A stretch of DNA of 39,067 nt from CAZLPY01 sp964561525 (GCA_964561525.1 CAZLPY010000005.1:1-39067); one strand, 5' to 3'. Numbered from the stretch's first letter, positions 14,568-22,047 are shown. The notes: generated from the sequence alone by a model not told the origin. Translations and numbers: made by a program.

Positions 14568-14596
14568 TTGCAAAAACAGGCAAAAGACGGTAAAAT
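14568..14596 (+). promoter_or_regulatory. Promoter upstream of tRNA-Gln
   Basis: TTGCAA (14568-14573), a 17-nt spacer and TAAAAT (14591-14596). The transcript would begin near 14603 and carry about 138 nt of hairpin-rich leader (for example GCGTGA/TCACGC at 14604-14619) before the tRNA. Confidence 0.45.
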
Positions 14597-14741
14597 AATG
14601 CTGCGTGAATGATCACGCGGATGCTAGCAATTCGTCGCCCTTCAGCTCTAGCAACTTTCCGGCTCATCGTCTCGCTATCGCGAAACGTCTTGCGCCGAAA
14701 GTGTGCTTTGAGCAGCGGGCTCGAAGTTGCCACGCTTTTAT

Positions 14742-14816
14742 TGGGGAGTGGCCAAGCGGTACGGCGTCTGCCTCTGGAGCAGAAGATCGAAGGTCCGAAT
14801 CCTTCCTCCCCAGCCA
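14742..14816 (+). tRNA. tRNA-Gln (anticodon CUG)
   Basis: The acceptor TGGGGAG (14742-14748) pairs with CTCCCCA (14806-14812). The anticodon stem TCTGC/GCAGA encloses CTCTGGA, giving anticodon CTG for CAG. The T-arm is GAAGG/CCTTC with loop TCCGAAT. Discriminator G and an encoded CCA (14814-14816) complete it. The U1-A72 first pair is typical of tRNA-Gln. An ORF running through it (from 14605) is not coding here. Confidence 0.93.
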
Positions 14817-14841
14817 TCCGACTTTTAGGGGAATACCGCGC

Positions 14842-14870
14842 TTGAGTTTGGCCAAATATGAGAGTACAAT
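14842..14870 (+). promoter_or_regulatory. Promoter of the ABC exporter operon, predicted leaderless
   Basis: TTGAGT (14842-14847), a 17-nt spacer and TACAAT (14865-14870). The ATG at 14878 follows the -10 box by only 7 nt and there is no Shine-Dalgarno, so the mRNA should begin at the start codon. Confidence 0.6.
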
Positions 14871-14877
14871 TACAGTT

Positions 14878-15681
14878 ATGGATTCAGTAATCTCAGTCAA
14901 AAATTTAACCAAAAAATACGGCAAGTTTACGGCCGTCGATAACATCTCTTTTGATGTCAAAGAGGGTGAACTGTTTGGGTTCCTCGGCCCAAACGGCGCC
15001 GGCAAAACCACTACCATTTCCATCCTAACTACATTGCTCTCTCTCACTTCAGGCAAGGTTGAGGTAGAAGGCCACGACGTTGTCCACGCGCGCGACGCGG
15101 TACGAAAACACATCGGTATCATTTTTCAGGACCCATCGCTCGATACTGAGCTCACCGCCTACGAGAATTTATGGTTCCACGGCATGCTCTATGGCATGGA
15201 TAAAGCAAAGCTGACTCAGTTGATCCCTCAGCTCTTAGCGCAAGTCGAATTGTCCGATTTTGCTAAAAAACCAGTCAAAACGTTCTCCGGCGGCATGAAA
15301 CGACGCCTCGAGATCGCTCGTGGCCTGGTGCATACCCCAAAAATATTGTTCTTAGACGAACCAACACTGGGTCTTGATGCCCAAACGCGCGAAAAGATTT
15401 GGACATACATCGATACCTTGCGGAAACAACACAACATTACGATCTTTTTGACTACCCATTACCTAGAGGAAACCGAGCGCTGCGATCATATCGCCATCAT
15501 CGATCACGGTAAAATTATTGATTTAGATACCCCCGCCGCTTTAAAGAAAAAATACAAAAAGGATACGATCGAGCAAGTATTTCTGGAGATGACCGGCAAT
15601 GATATTCGTGAGGCGCAAATTTCGGCTTTGGAACAGCGCCGCGAGTTTATGAAGCAGGGAGGTGGACGATGGGGCAGATGA
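14878..15681 (+). CDS. ABC-2 type exporter ATP-binding protein (DrrA-like)
   Basis: This 267-residue ATPase partners the permease that overlaps its 3' end. Walker A GPNGAGKTT lies near residues 39-47, signature FSGGMKRR near 136-143, Walker B ILFLDEP near 156-162, and the H-loop TTHYLEE near 192-198. The C-terminus carries the short extension typical of DrrA/CcmA-like ATPases. ATG 14878 is chosen because the reading frame further upstream crosses tRNA-Gln and because a promoter ends 7 nt before it. Substrate unknown: lipids, drugs or polysaccharides are all possible for this family. Confidence 0.93.
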   Translation: MDSVISVKNLTKKYGKFTAVDNISFDVKEGELFGFLGPNGAGKTTTISILTTLLSLTSGKVEVEGHDVVHARDAVRKHIGIIFQDPSLDTELTAYENLWFHGMLYGMDKAKLTQLIPQLLAQVELSDFAKKPVKTFSGGMKRRLEIARGLVHTPKILFLDEPTLGLDAQTREKIWTYIDTLRKQHNITIFLTTHYLEETERCDHIAIIDHGKIIDLDTPAALKKKYKKDTIEQVFLEMTGNDIREAQISALEQRREFMKQGGGRWGR

Positions 15682-16478
15682 ACGCATTTTTCGTGCTATT
15701 GCAACGCGACTTAATCCGCTTTTGGCGGCTGCGCGTGCGCTTAATTTCAAGCCTAACCTTCCCGATCATGTGGCTCGGCATTTTTGGTACTTCGCTCGGC
15801 AGCGCCTTTGCCGGCTCGGCAGTATTTGGCAATTTTAATTACACCACATTCATTTTTCCCGGTATTTTAACCTCTAACCTTATTTTTGGAGCGATCGGCT
15901 CAGCCATCTCCATCGTGGCAGACCGCGAATTTGGCTTTATGAAAGAGGTGTTAGTAGCGCCGGTATCTCGCCTCACCATCGCGTTCGGCAAAACGGTCAG
16001 CGGCGCCCTGATCACCACACTCTCAGCCATTCCAGTACTACTACTGGCGCGCTTGATCGGCATACCATTAACCTGGCTTGCGGTGCTATATCTCATTCCG
16101 ACCATGCTGCTGGTCGCCACCTGTTTGTCCGGAGTTGGGGTGCTCTTAGCCTCTCGTTTAAAATCGACTGAATCAGGCCAATTCGTATTTCAGTTTTTGA
16201 TCTTTCCGATGTTTTTCTTAAGTGGAGCTCTCGCCCCAGTCAAAGAGCTGCCGCATTGGCTGCAAATTATTGTGTATATTAACCCAGCCACGTACGCTGT
16301 GGACTTGCTGCGTCGGGTTACTTTTCAAGAAATTGGTGTCCCTGCTCAAGTAATTGACCGCTTAAGCGTGGTGATCGCGAACCATTCGTTGTCAATCCCA
16401 ATCGACATTACCGTTATTACGGTGTTCGGGTTGATTATGATCCTGCTCGGCGTCCTGGCCTTCTCCAAATCGGACTAG
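15669..16478 (+). CDS. ABC-2 type exporter permease (DrrB-like)
   Basis: This 269-residue membrane protein has six hydrophobic segments. The ABC-2 signature FLSGALAPVKELPHWLQIIVYINPATYAVDLLRRV falls near residues 176-217. It overlaps the ATPase gene by 13 bases, so the two are translationally coupled and form the exporter. Its last 4 bases overlap the 3' end of the convergent PIG-L gene. No separate ribosome site is obvious beyond GGGAGG/GGTGG inside the ATPase end. Confidence 0.92.
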   Translation: MGQMNAFFVLLQRDLIRFWRLRVRLISSLTFPIMWLGIFGTSLGSAFAGSAVFGNFNYTTFIFPGILTSNLIFGAIGSAISIVADREFGFMKEVLVAPVSRLTIAFGKTVSGALITTLSAIPVLLLARLIGIPLTWLAVLYLIPTMLLVATCLSGVGVLLASRLKSTESGQFVFQFLIFPMFFLSGALAPVKELPHWLQIIVYINPATYAVDLLRRVTFQEIGVPAQVIDRLSVVIANHSLSIPIDITVITVFGLIMILLGVLAFSKSD

Positions 16479-17284
16479 TTATCCTTAAGCGTGATGATAT
16501 GTTGGCAAAAGTGTAGAAAGCGCTCTGAGTTAAGTGCAAAATAGGCCTCTGCCGGCTCATCAAAACCCGCTAGGGCTCCGCGATAGGTGTTAAGCCCCAA
16601 GATACCATCCCGGTAGCTGCGGCTGGCTAACTGGCTGTGGTGCGCTTCCATGGCGTGCAGTTTTTGCTCCAAAACATCACCAATTTTAACCAGGCGATTT
16701 GGCACCAGCGGTGCCCATAATTCATACTGTCGTATTTCAAACTTGAGATGATCCTTCAGTAAAGGTAATACCTCGACCATCAAGGGTACGACCGTAAAAT
16801 GATCTTCATGGTCATCTCCAAACCACGGCACGTAGATAACATCAGGTTTGATCGATTCGATCACCTCCCGGAGCAGCCCTATCGTAGTTTTATTAACCTC
16901 AAATTTGCCATCAGCAAAACGCCAAAAGTGACTCTTCATATCACCGAGCACTTTGAGACCAGACTGTGCCTCCTGTTCGCGGATAGCAATTAAGGCTTTG
17001 TCAGGGCGCCCTGAAGCGGTACCGCGGCTGCCATCGGTTAAATAAATCACCGTAACCTCGTCCCCGTGTCTGCGATGTAGTGCTAATGTCCCCCCACAGC
17101 CAAACACTTCGTCGTCGGGATGCGGGGCCAGTACTAAAACAGTTTGTGTCGGTGTAGTGTCCTCAAACTGAAGTAACTCAAGCCCGACTCCAGCATTGAC
17201 ATAGCGGTATAATTCACGCCAATGCAGCACATTCATTAAGGTTTTATAGCCACGAGCTAAACGTTTCAGTTGTTGTCTATTCAT
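16475..17284 (-). CDS. PIG-L/LmbE family N-deacetylase
   Basis: This 269-residue protein is a zinc-dependent deacetylase of the LmbE/PIG-L fold, which removes acetyl groups from N-acetylglucosamine-type sugars. The signature APHPDDEVFGCGG lies at residues 53-65, with H55, D57 and D58 as metal and catalytic residues. The second half of the site is WFGDDHEDHFTVVP near 145-160. There is no signal peptide, so it is cytoplasmic. It directly follows the glycosyltransferase gene (adjacent stop and start), which suggests action on a glycan or glycolipid precursor. Confidence 0.88.
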   Translation of the reverse strand: MNRQQLKRLARGYKTLMNVLHWRELYRYVNAGVGLELLQFEDTTPTQTVLVLAPHPDDEVFGCGGTLALHRRHGDEVTVIYLTDGSRGTASGRPDKALIAIREQEAQSGLKVLGDMKSHFWRFADGKFEVNKTTIGLLREVIESIKPDVIYVPWFGDDHEDHFTVVPLMVEVLPLLKDHLKFEIRQYELWAPLVPNRLVKIGDVLEQKLHAMEAHHSQLASRSYRDGILGLNTYRGALAGFDEPAEAYFALNSERFLHFCQHIITLKDN

Positions 17285-18349
17285 TTACAGCACCTTTTGA
17301 TAGAGCGCGTCATGGGTCGTCGCTAATCGTTGTGGAGAGTATTGCAATGCGGCGTCTCTTCCAGCATGCGCTATTGTGGCACGGAACTGTGAATCAGACA
17401 AGAGCCGCTGTAGCTGCTTGGCTAGCGCATCGGCATCGCCAGCTTGGTATATTAGCCCGGTCTGCTCCGTATCAACAATCTCAGGTAAAGCACCCGCGTT
17501 TGATACAATTACTGGCACGGCGGCCGACATCGCTTCAAGTGGCGCCATGCCGAACGATTCACTAAGTGATGGCTGTACGTAGATCTGCAATGACTGGAAA
17601 AACGAAGCTGGATCATTCACCAGACCAAGCCATTCAATATGAGCCGATATGCCAAGGCGCTGCCCCAATTGCTTCAGCGCATCTAAATCCGGCCCATCCC
17701 CCGCAATGCGACAAATAAGGGCAGGATGTTTAGGCACTATCATGGCTACGGCGGCAAGAAGTGTTCCAATCCCCTTAACCCAAGTCAGATGTCCAATGGT
17801 ACCAATAATCGGTTTTTGTTCCGGCGTATGTTTCGGAATTGGCTCAATTGCCCCATAGATGACCGTAGTTTTTGATGGTGAGGCCATTTGATGTTGTAGT
17901 AAAAATTGCTGCACCGCCTGCGAAACCGCGACAATATGATCACTTTTTCGGTTGAACCGCGCCAGCATGCGCAACTGTACAAACTGCCGCAAGCGGCTCG
18001 TTACATGAAAATCTTTGGTCCACAAATGCTCTGTGTAAATCATGCGAGCGCTTCCCCACCCACCGGCCCGCCCTAATATCCCCGCACGCACTCCGTGACA
18101 ATGGATAATATCGGGCCGAAGTGCCTGGTACTGTGCCGCAATCCAATTACGTAGACGGCGACGCGATAGGGTTTGATTGTATGCATGAACGGTCACTTCA
18201 TCATTGAGCTGATCGACCAGCCAGCCGTGTGGACATATCAGATGGACGTCGTAGCTCTGTGCCAATCCACGAGCTAACAACGCTACCTGACGCGGGGCGC
18301 CACTGTTGCTTGAATCACAAATGACGTAGAGTAAGCGTTTTTTGTTCAC
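17285..18349 (-). CDS. GT4-family glycosyltransferase
   Basis: This 354-residue GT-B enzyme transfers a sugar from a nucleotide donor. The N-terminal lobe begins LLYVICDSSNSGAPRQVALLARGLA. The C-terminal lobe has IIGTIGHLTWVKGIGTLL and the donor-binding ExxxxxxxE region SESFGMAPLEAMSAAVPVIVSNAGALPEIV near residues 264-294. Its start overlaps the end of gltX by 4 bases, and it is followed without gap by the PIG-L deacetylase. A glycolipid or cell-surface glycan role is likely; acceptor and donor are unknown. Confidence 0.9.
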   Translation of the reverse strand: MNKKRLLYVICDSSNSGAPRQVALLARGLAQSYDVHLICPHGWLVDQLNDEVTVHAYNQTLSRRRLRNWIAAQYQALRPDIIHCHGVRAGILGRAGGWGSARMIYTEHLWTKDFHVTSRLRQFVQLRMLARFNRKSDHIVAVSQAVQQFLLQHQMASPSKTTVIYGAIEPIPKHTPEQKPIIGTIGHLTWVKGIGTLLAAVAMIVPKHPALICRIAGDGPDLDALKQLGQRLGISAHIEWLGLVNDPASFFQSLQIYVQPSLSESFGMAPLEAMSAAVPVIVSNAGALPEIVDTEQTGLIYQAGDADALAKQLQRLLSDSQFRATIAHAGRDAALQYSPQRLATTHDALYQKVL

Positions 18350-19899
18350 GATTGCAATAATCCTTCAGCATCACTAAGCCGTTGTAGTACTGTCGTTTTC
18401 CCATCAGATTTAGATAAGAATGCCGCTAGATATTCAAACATGTTCATCGATACCACTTCACCGGTAATCGCCACACGGGTTGGATGTAAATAAGCACGAC
18501 CGGCTAACTCCTGTGGTTGTCGACTGCGGAAATACTCAGCCAAAAAATCCACTCGTGCTGCAGCTCCGTTCGGTAAAGCCTCAAGATCTAATTGCTCAAC
18601 TGCCTTTGTAATCACCTTCAACGCCTGCAGAGCTTCATCCTGATGGATGGTGCCTTGCATGGTCAAATCTTCACGATTTGGTGCATGCTGATGCAAAAAG
18701 GTACTCACGATGCTGAGCATTTCCTGATAGTTGCTGGCTCGCAGATGTGCCACATCCACAATTGCTGCGCTAAAAGCTGGCTCTCTGTTTGAAAGATGCT
18801 GAAACTGTGTGATCACTGATTGTTGATCTGGTGCAACGTCTGCAATGTTTAACCAGTTATGAAAGGCCGCAGCCACGTCCTTTGCCGTCAAAGCGCTTAA
18901 GTAGTGTCGGCTCAAAGAATTTAGTTTCGCGAGGTCAAAAATAGCCGGCGATGAACCAACGCGCTTCAAGGTAAATGCTTTCGTGAGACTGTGCAGGGTA
19001 TAATCTTCTGCCACATGGGACGGGGTCCAGCCCAGGAAGGCCATGAAATGCAGCATCGCTTGCGGATGAATACCAAGCGTACGCTTGTAGTACAGCAACG
19101 AAGTATGGGCGTTCCGCTTTGACAATTTGGCTTTATCGGGCCCGAGAATGAGCGAGAGATGACCAAACTGCGGCGGCTGCCATCCAAAAGCGCGGTAGAG
19201 TAATAAATGCTTTGGCGTTGAGGAGAGCCAGTCCTCACCACGCAACACATGGGAGATCTCCATCAAATGGTCGTCCACTACATTGGCCAAGTGATAGGTT
19301 GGGAAACCATCCGATTTTAACAACACTTGATCATCAATTTCGTCTGATTGAAAGGTAAGTTCACCTTTAATTTGATCGCTCCACTTAATCTCTTGATGGT
19401 CGGGCACGGCGAGGCGAATAACGTGTGATTCATGCTTTGCTCGCTTAGCTGCTGTTGCTGCAGGAATGGTGCGACAAAGTCGGTCATACCGTGGTGCTCG
19501 ATGATTTTTTTCCTGCTCGACTCGTACATTTGCTAGGCGCTCGGATGAACAAAAGCAGTAGTAAGCGTGCGCATGCTCAACTAATTGTTGGGCATGTGTT
19601 TGGTAAAGATGTGATCGCTCCGATTGACGATATGGAGTATGTGGCCCGCCCTGCCACGGGCTCTCATCTGGATCCAACCCTAACCAGTCTAAGCCCTCTT
19701 TGATCCGCTCCTCCGCCCCTACTACTTCACGCACCTTGTCTGTATCCTCAATCCGCACCATAAATACACCGCCCTGATGTTTCGCAAACAGATAGTTAAA
19801 CAAGGCCACACGCACGTTACCCACATGTGGATCACCGGTGGGGCTGGGAGCAAAGCGAACCCGGATCTGCTGATTTTCCGCACTACTTTTTTTCTGCAT
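18346..19899 (-). CDS. gltX: Glutamyl-tRNA synthetase
   Basis: This class I synthetase charges tRNA-Glu and, in organisms using the amidation route, also tRNA-Gln. The 517-residue protein has the usual length. VRFAPSPTGDPHVGNVRVALFNYLFAK contains the HIGH motif as PHVGN. VRIEDTD and KLSKRNAH (KMSKS equivalent) are also intact, and the C-terminal anticodon-binding domain is present. Shine-Dalgarno AAGGA lies before the ATG. No glutaminyl-tRNA synthetase is in the window, so whether this enzyme is discriminating cannot be judged. tRNA-Glu and tRNA-Gln genes both lie within 20 kb. Confidence 0.96.
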   Translation of the reverse strand: MQKKSSAENQQIRVRFAPSPTGDPHVGNVRVALFNYLFAKHQGGVFMVRIEDTDKVREVVGAEERIKEGLDWLGLDPDESPWQGGPHTPYRQSERSHLYQTHAQQLVEHAHAYYCFCSSERLANVRVEQEKNHRAPRYDRLCRTIPAATAAKRAKHESHVIRLAVPDHQEIKWSDQIKGELTFQSDEIDDQVLLKSDGFPTYHLANVVDDHLMEISHVLRGEDWLSSTPKHLLLYRAFGWQPPQFGHLSLILGPDKAKLSKRNAHTSLLYYKRTLGIHPQAMLHFMAFLGWTPSHVAEDYTLHSLTKAFTLKRVGSSPAIFDLAKLNSLSRHYLSALTAKDVAAAFHNWLNIADVAPDQQSVITQFQHLSNREPAFSAAIVDVAHLRASNYQEMLSIVSTFLHQHAPNREDLTMQGTIHQDEALQALKVITKAVEQLDLEALPNGAAARVDFLAEYFRSRQPQELAGRAYLHPTRVAITGEVVSMNMFEYLAAFLSKSDGKTTVLQRLSDAEGLLQS

Positions 19900-19937
19900 C
19901 TTATCCTTAATCTTACTGAAACCCTAGCAAGTAAATT

Positions 19938-20024
19938 CGAAGCACCAAGCACGAAATTCGAAATAATATCTAAATCATAACTTCAAAATGTTTCGGATTT
20001 CGGATTTAGAATTTCGGATTTACC
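19938..20024. repeat. Intergenic repeat family 4, copy a
   Basis: The copy begins CGAAGCACCAAGCACGAAATTCG and ends with TTTCGGATTTCGGATTTAG, then AATTTCGGAT. A second copy lies at 37684-37780. Both abut the stop codon of a minus-strand gene (yraN here, the DHH gene there). This AT-rich, self-similar repeat is noncoding. Confidence 0.7.
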
Positions 20025-20029
20025 TTCCT

Positions 20030-20377
20030 CTACCCTTCCACCACATTCACTAAATGCTCTATTTTGGGCTCAGACTGACCCAACGTCACTGCCACTATAT
20101 CAATACGAATGTTTTTAAAGCCTCGCGAACTAAATCCGCGGGCCAGCTTGCGTAATTGCTGCTGCTTGTGCCACCCCACCATTTCCTGGGGCAGGCCGTA
20201 CTCAAGGCCGCGTTTTGTTTTGACCTCTACAATGACCATGGTTTTACCATCTTGAGCTACAATGTCGGCCTCAACTCCATCTTGTTTAACGTTCCGTCCG
20301 ATAATTTTGAAGCCCCTGGAAATCAAAAACTGAGCTGCTAACTCCTCGCCATGCTGCCCCACCGCCTGCTTACTCAT
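20030..20377 (-). CDS. yraN: YraN family (UPF0102) nuclease-like protein
   Basis: This 115-residue protein of the restriction-endonuclease-like fold shows GQHGEELAAQFLISRGFKIIGRN, then the D...ExK core (EADIVAQDGKTMVIVEVKTKR) near residues 33-55. The family is conserved in bacteria; exact function is unproven. ATG 20377 is chosen because residues from MSKQAVGQHGE match the family and a -10 box lies 7 nt upstream. The frame extends 37 codons further but runs through that promoter. It runs divergently from the structured-leader gene at 20683. Confidence 0.88.
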   Translation of the reverse strand: MSKQAVGQHGEELAAQFLISRGFKIIGRNVKQDGVEADIVAQDGKTMVIVEVKTKRGLEYGLPQEMVGWHKQQQLRKLARGFSSRGFKNIRIDIVAVTLGQSEPKIEHLVNVVEG

Positions 20378-20384
20378 GTTCAAG

Positions 20385-20393
20385 ATAATACCA
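20385..20393 (-). promoter_or_regulatory. Extended -10 promoter of yraN, predicted leaderless
   Basis: On the minus strand TGGTATTAT ends 7 nt before ATG 20377. No Shine-Dalgarno is present. Confidence 0.5.
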
Positions 20394-20431
20394 CAAACTC
20401 CCCTGTTAAGCACGATCCAAGCGTGAATCAC

Positions 20432-20460
20432 TTGACATGTTAAATATAATGTGCTATTAT
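20432..20460 (+). promoter_or_regulatory. Consensus promoter of the DUF1874-like gene
   Basis: TTGACA (20432-20437), a 17-nt spacer and TATTAT (20455-20460) are near ideal. Start near 20467 gives a leader of about 215 nt containing the structured region at 20527-20650. Confidence 0.75.
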
Positions 20461-20526
20461 GGTATTCAACAAGAATGAGATAGGGCACCTACTGGCACTC
20501 TCTCGGAACATGAACAACTTAAACAT

Positions 20527-20650
20527 ACCGGCTCAGGAAAGGACTATATTGTCATTTCGACCCATCAAGTTTTGTCTCGATGTTGGAGAAATCTCGAAAA
20601 CAACAATAAACAGGGTGAGGTGTCTTGCACCTCTCCTCTCCTGAGCCGGT
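20527..20650 (+). ncRNA. Structured leader with 12-bp closing helix (element D)
   Basis: ACCGGCTCAGGA (20527-20538) is perfectly complementary to TCCTGAGCCGGT (20639-20650). The enclosed 100 nt hold a REP-like unit (20551-20595; TTTCGA/TCGAAA ends) and a hairpin GAGGTG/CACCTC (20617-20633) just before CTCTCCTGAGCC. The GCCGG can alternatively pair with CCGGC at 20663-20668, so two exclusive folds exist near the ribosome site (GGAG, 20674). This suggests a riboswitch-like or attenuating leader; no known class fits. Confidence 0.55.
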
Positions 20651-20682
20651 ACCTACATCCAGCCGGCACGCATGGAGCAACT

Positions 20683-21108
20683 ATGAGAAATACTTATTTT
20701 GGCTTTGCCCTGGCAGACAGCATGTTTCAGGGTATTTGCGTGATCGACCGGCAGCCTTTGTCAGTCGAAGCAGTCCGCCAGATTGTCCGCGATGGTGTCG
20801 AATCATGCCTCAATCCTTCTCATGAAGCCACTGTCGGCGCGATGAGGCAGAGGTTCGACATCGACGTATCAATTCCGGAAGCGCCCCCACACATTACGCT
20901 TAATGAGGGCGACCGAATGTTGGTGATGGGAGTGCGGGGACTGCATCGCCTTACCGATCGCCACCACTACAGCGCCGCGGAGATTGAGACAGCGACGTTC
21001 TCCTTCTCATTGTATACCGTACGAATAATGGTGGTGCCGCCGGCCGTAGAGGGCGAGTCAGCCATGATCGACTTATGCCAAGAAAACAGGAGCGCACTCG
21101 AAGACTGA
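20683..21108 (+). CDS. DUF1874-like protein (STIV B116/AcrIII-1 family resemblance)
   Basis: This 141-residue protein begins at ATG 20683, 5 nt after GGAG; the frame is open further upstream only through the leader. The layout resembles DUF1874: an N-terminal strand YFGFALADSMF, then a helix (PLSVEAVRQIVRDGV). SHEATVGAMRQRF follows at residues 46-58, equivalent to the GHDSTIQLI block holding the catalytic histidine of the viral ring nuclease AcrIII-1. LNEGDRMLVMGVRGLHRLT then YSAAEIE matches the family's LEPGDxLxVxQxxxRL...LTxEEI. The asparagines of the AcrIII-1 N-terminal strand are not evident, so ring-nuclease activity is uncertain. Resemblance was judged by eye. A strong promoter and structured leader precede it. 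Confidence 0.5.
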   Translation: MRNTYFGFALADSMFQGICVIDRQPLSVEAVRQIVRDGVESCLNPSHEATVGAMRQRFDIDVSIPEAPPHITLNEGDRMLVMGVRGLHRLTDRHHYSAAEIETATFSFSLYTVRIMVVPPAVEGESAMIDLCQENRSALED

Positions 21109-21128
21109 GTATGCTCGACACGAAAGAC

Positions 21129-21156
21129 AGGCAGCGCATGCAACATCGCGCTGCCT
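21129..21156 (+). terminator. Strong hairpin after the DUF1874-like gene
   Basis: AGGCAGCGC (21129-21137) pairs perfectly with GCGCTGCCT (21148-21156) around a 10-nt loop. No T-run follows (TCATCC), so it may be a processing or stability hairpin, or a weak terminator. Confidence 0.45.
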
Positions 21157-21202
21157 CATCCTAGGGTTCATTTACTTAAAGTGAATTGTAGAGATGAGAA
21201 AC

Positions 21203-21259
21203 AGAGTTTGGAACTCTCCTGAGCCGGTAACACTCCGCGCTCATATGCCAACTCCCGGC
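21203..21259 (+). ncRNA. Hairpin-CCTGAGC element, copy E
   Basis: Hairpin AGAGTT/AACTCT (21203-21217, loop TGG) runs directly into CCTGAGCCGGT. GCCGG (21223-21227) can pair with CCGGC (21255-21259). Further hairpins follow: CTCCC/GGGAG (21252-21267) and GCTGG/CCAGC (near 21290-21306). The string CTCTCCTGAGCCGGTA is identical to copy D. It lies 106-162 nt before the next ATG. Confidence 0.55.
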
Positions 21260-21364
21260 AATGGGAGGCTTCCTCACACTTGTGGGGTTGCTGGTGATGA
21301 GCCAGCAGGAGGCCCTGGAACACTACTGACCACAAAGGCAGTTAAAGTACTGGGGATAGACGAA

Positions 21365-21745
21365 ATGGAACTCGAAAAAGTGATGAGCGAAAGAAACGCC
21401 CTCGCAGGAAAAGTCTTGGAGGAATTCTTGGCTCTTCCGCCAGATGTTCAGCGCGAGGAAATTGGGGATAAAATCCTCAAGCTAGGTTCGGTGAAACCAG
21501 CGCCTGACACAGCCCGAGGCATTGCTCCTGTATTCCCGATCTATCAAGCAATGAACGACCTCAGATTAGTGCTAGACGATATTACCTCCCTCCAGAACAC
21601 CGGCTTTACACTGAGTGAGCTAAGGGAGCAGAGGGAGCAGCACTATCGAGAAATCGGAGAGAAGATCGGTGACCGTGCCGTCGGTATCAGACGTCCACTC
21701 GATCTGGAAGGCAAGTTTAGTCAACCCTCTGACAGAGATGAATAA
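21365..21745 (+). CDS. Unknown small helical protein
   Basis: This 126-residue soluble protein starts at ATG 21365, 8 nt after GGGGAT. The frame is open to 21194, but that part crosses the hairpins of element E and has no other well-placed start. The sequence is rich in E, K and L and likely mostly helical, with a possible coiled coil near LSELREQREQHYREIGEKIGD (about residues 85-105). No family is recognised. It lies behind the DUF1874-like gene in the same orientation with a related leader, so a shared control is likely. Confidence 0.5.
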   Translation: MELEKVMSERNALAGKVLEEFLALPPDVQREEIGDKILKLGSVKPAPDTARGIAPVFPIYQAMNDLRLVLDDITSLQNTGFTLSELREQREQHYREIGEKIGDRAVGIRRPLDLEGKFSQPSDRDE

Positions 21746-21801
21746 GGCATCCAAGCTGCCACACCGGAGTTGCGAATACTTCGTTATCAAAAAACGTACA
21801 G

Positions 21802-21836
21802 AAGGCGGGTGGCTCAAGTAGCTGCCGGCCTTTCTT
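21802..21836 (+). terminator. Terminator of the 20683-21745 unit
   Basis: GGTGGCT (21808-21814) pairs with AGCTGCC (21820-21826) around CAAGT, extended by AAGG/CCTT, and followed by TTTCTT. It closes the plus-strand unit. Confidence 0.6.
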
Positions 21837-21915
21837 CATGCCTAAAAATCCCATCCTACGCCACATCCTACGCTAAAGCTTCGAACGTCAACAAGGCTGC
21901 GGAGGGCAAGCAAAA

Positions 21916-21941
21916 AACCGCCTTAAAAGCGGTTATTTTTT
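21916..21941. terminator. Bidirectional terminator between the accessory unit and rplS
   Basis: AACCGC (21916-21921) pairs with GCGGTT (21929-21934). T-runs flank both sides: ATTTTTT on the plus strand and TTTTTT on the minus strand. It can end rplS-rpmA transcription. The rest of 21746-22047 holds only this, the previous terminator and the repeat at 21959-22040. Confidence 0.75.
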
Positions 21942-21958
21942 GTGTTTAGATTCTTTTT

Positions 21959-22040
21959 GAGATTTCTCCACCCCTTCGACCCTCCTTCGCTCAGAAGAGC
22001 TACGGAAAGGGCAGGCAAAGCTCAGGGAGTCGAAATGACA
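21959..22040. repeat. REP-like repeat GAGATTTCTCC...GTCGAAATGACA, full copy
   Basis: The ends GAGATTTCTCC and GTCGAAATGACA match, in reverse complement, the unit embedded in leader D (20551-20595). The middle contains CCTTCGCTCAG...CTACGGAAAGG. It is a common bacterial intergenic palindromic family and lies between the terminator and the rplS stop. Confidence 0.6.
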
Positions 22041-22047
22041 CCGCTAA

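Noticed and set aside
14605..14877. N-terminal extension of the ABC exporter ATPase
   Set aside because: The frame runs through tRNA-Gln, and the family start and a promoter fit ATG 14878.
20527..21259. TPP riboswitch suggested by CCTGA and CTGAG words near a NitT/TauT (possible thiamine-precursor) transporter
   Set aside because: The paired conserved blocks of the THI box are not both present in any copy, and the elements do not precede the transporter operon.
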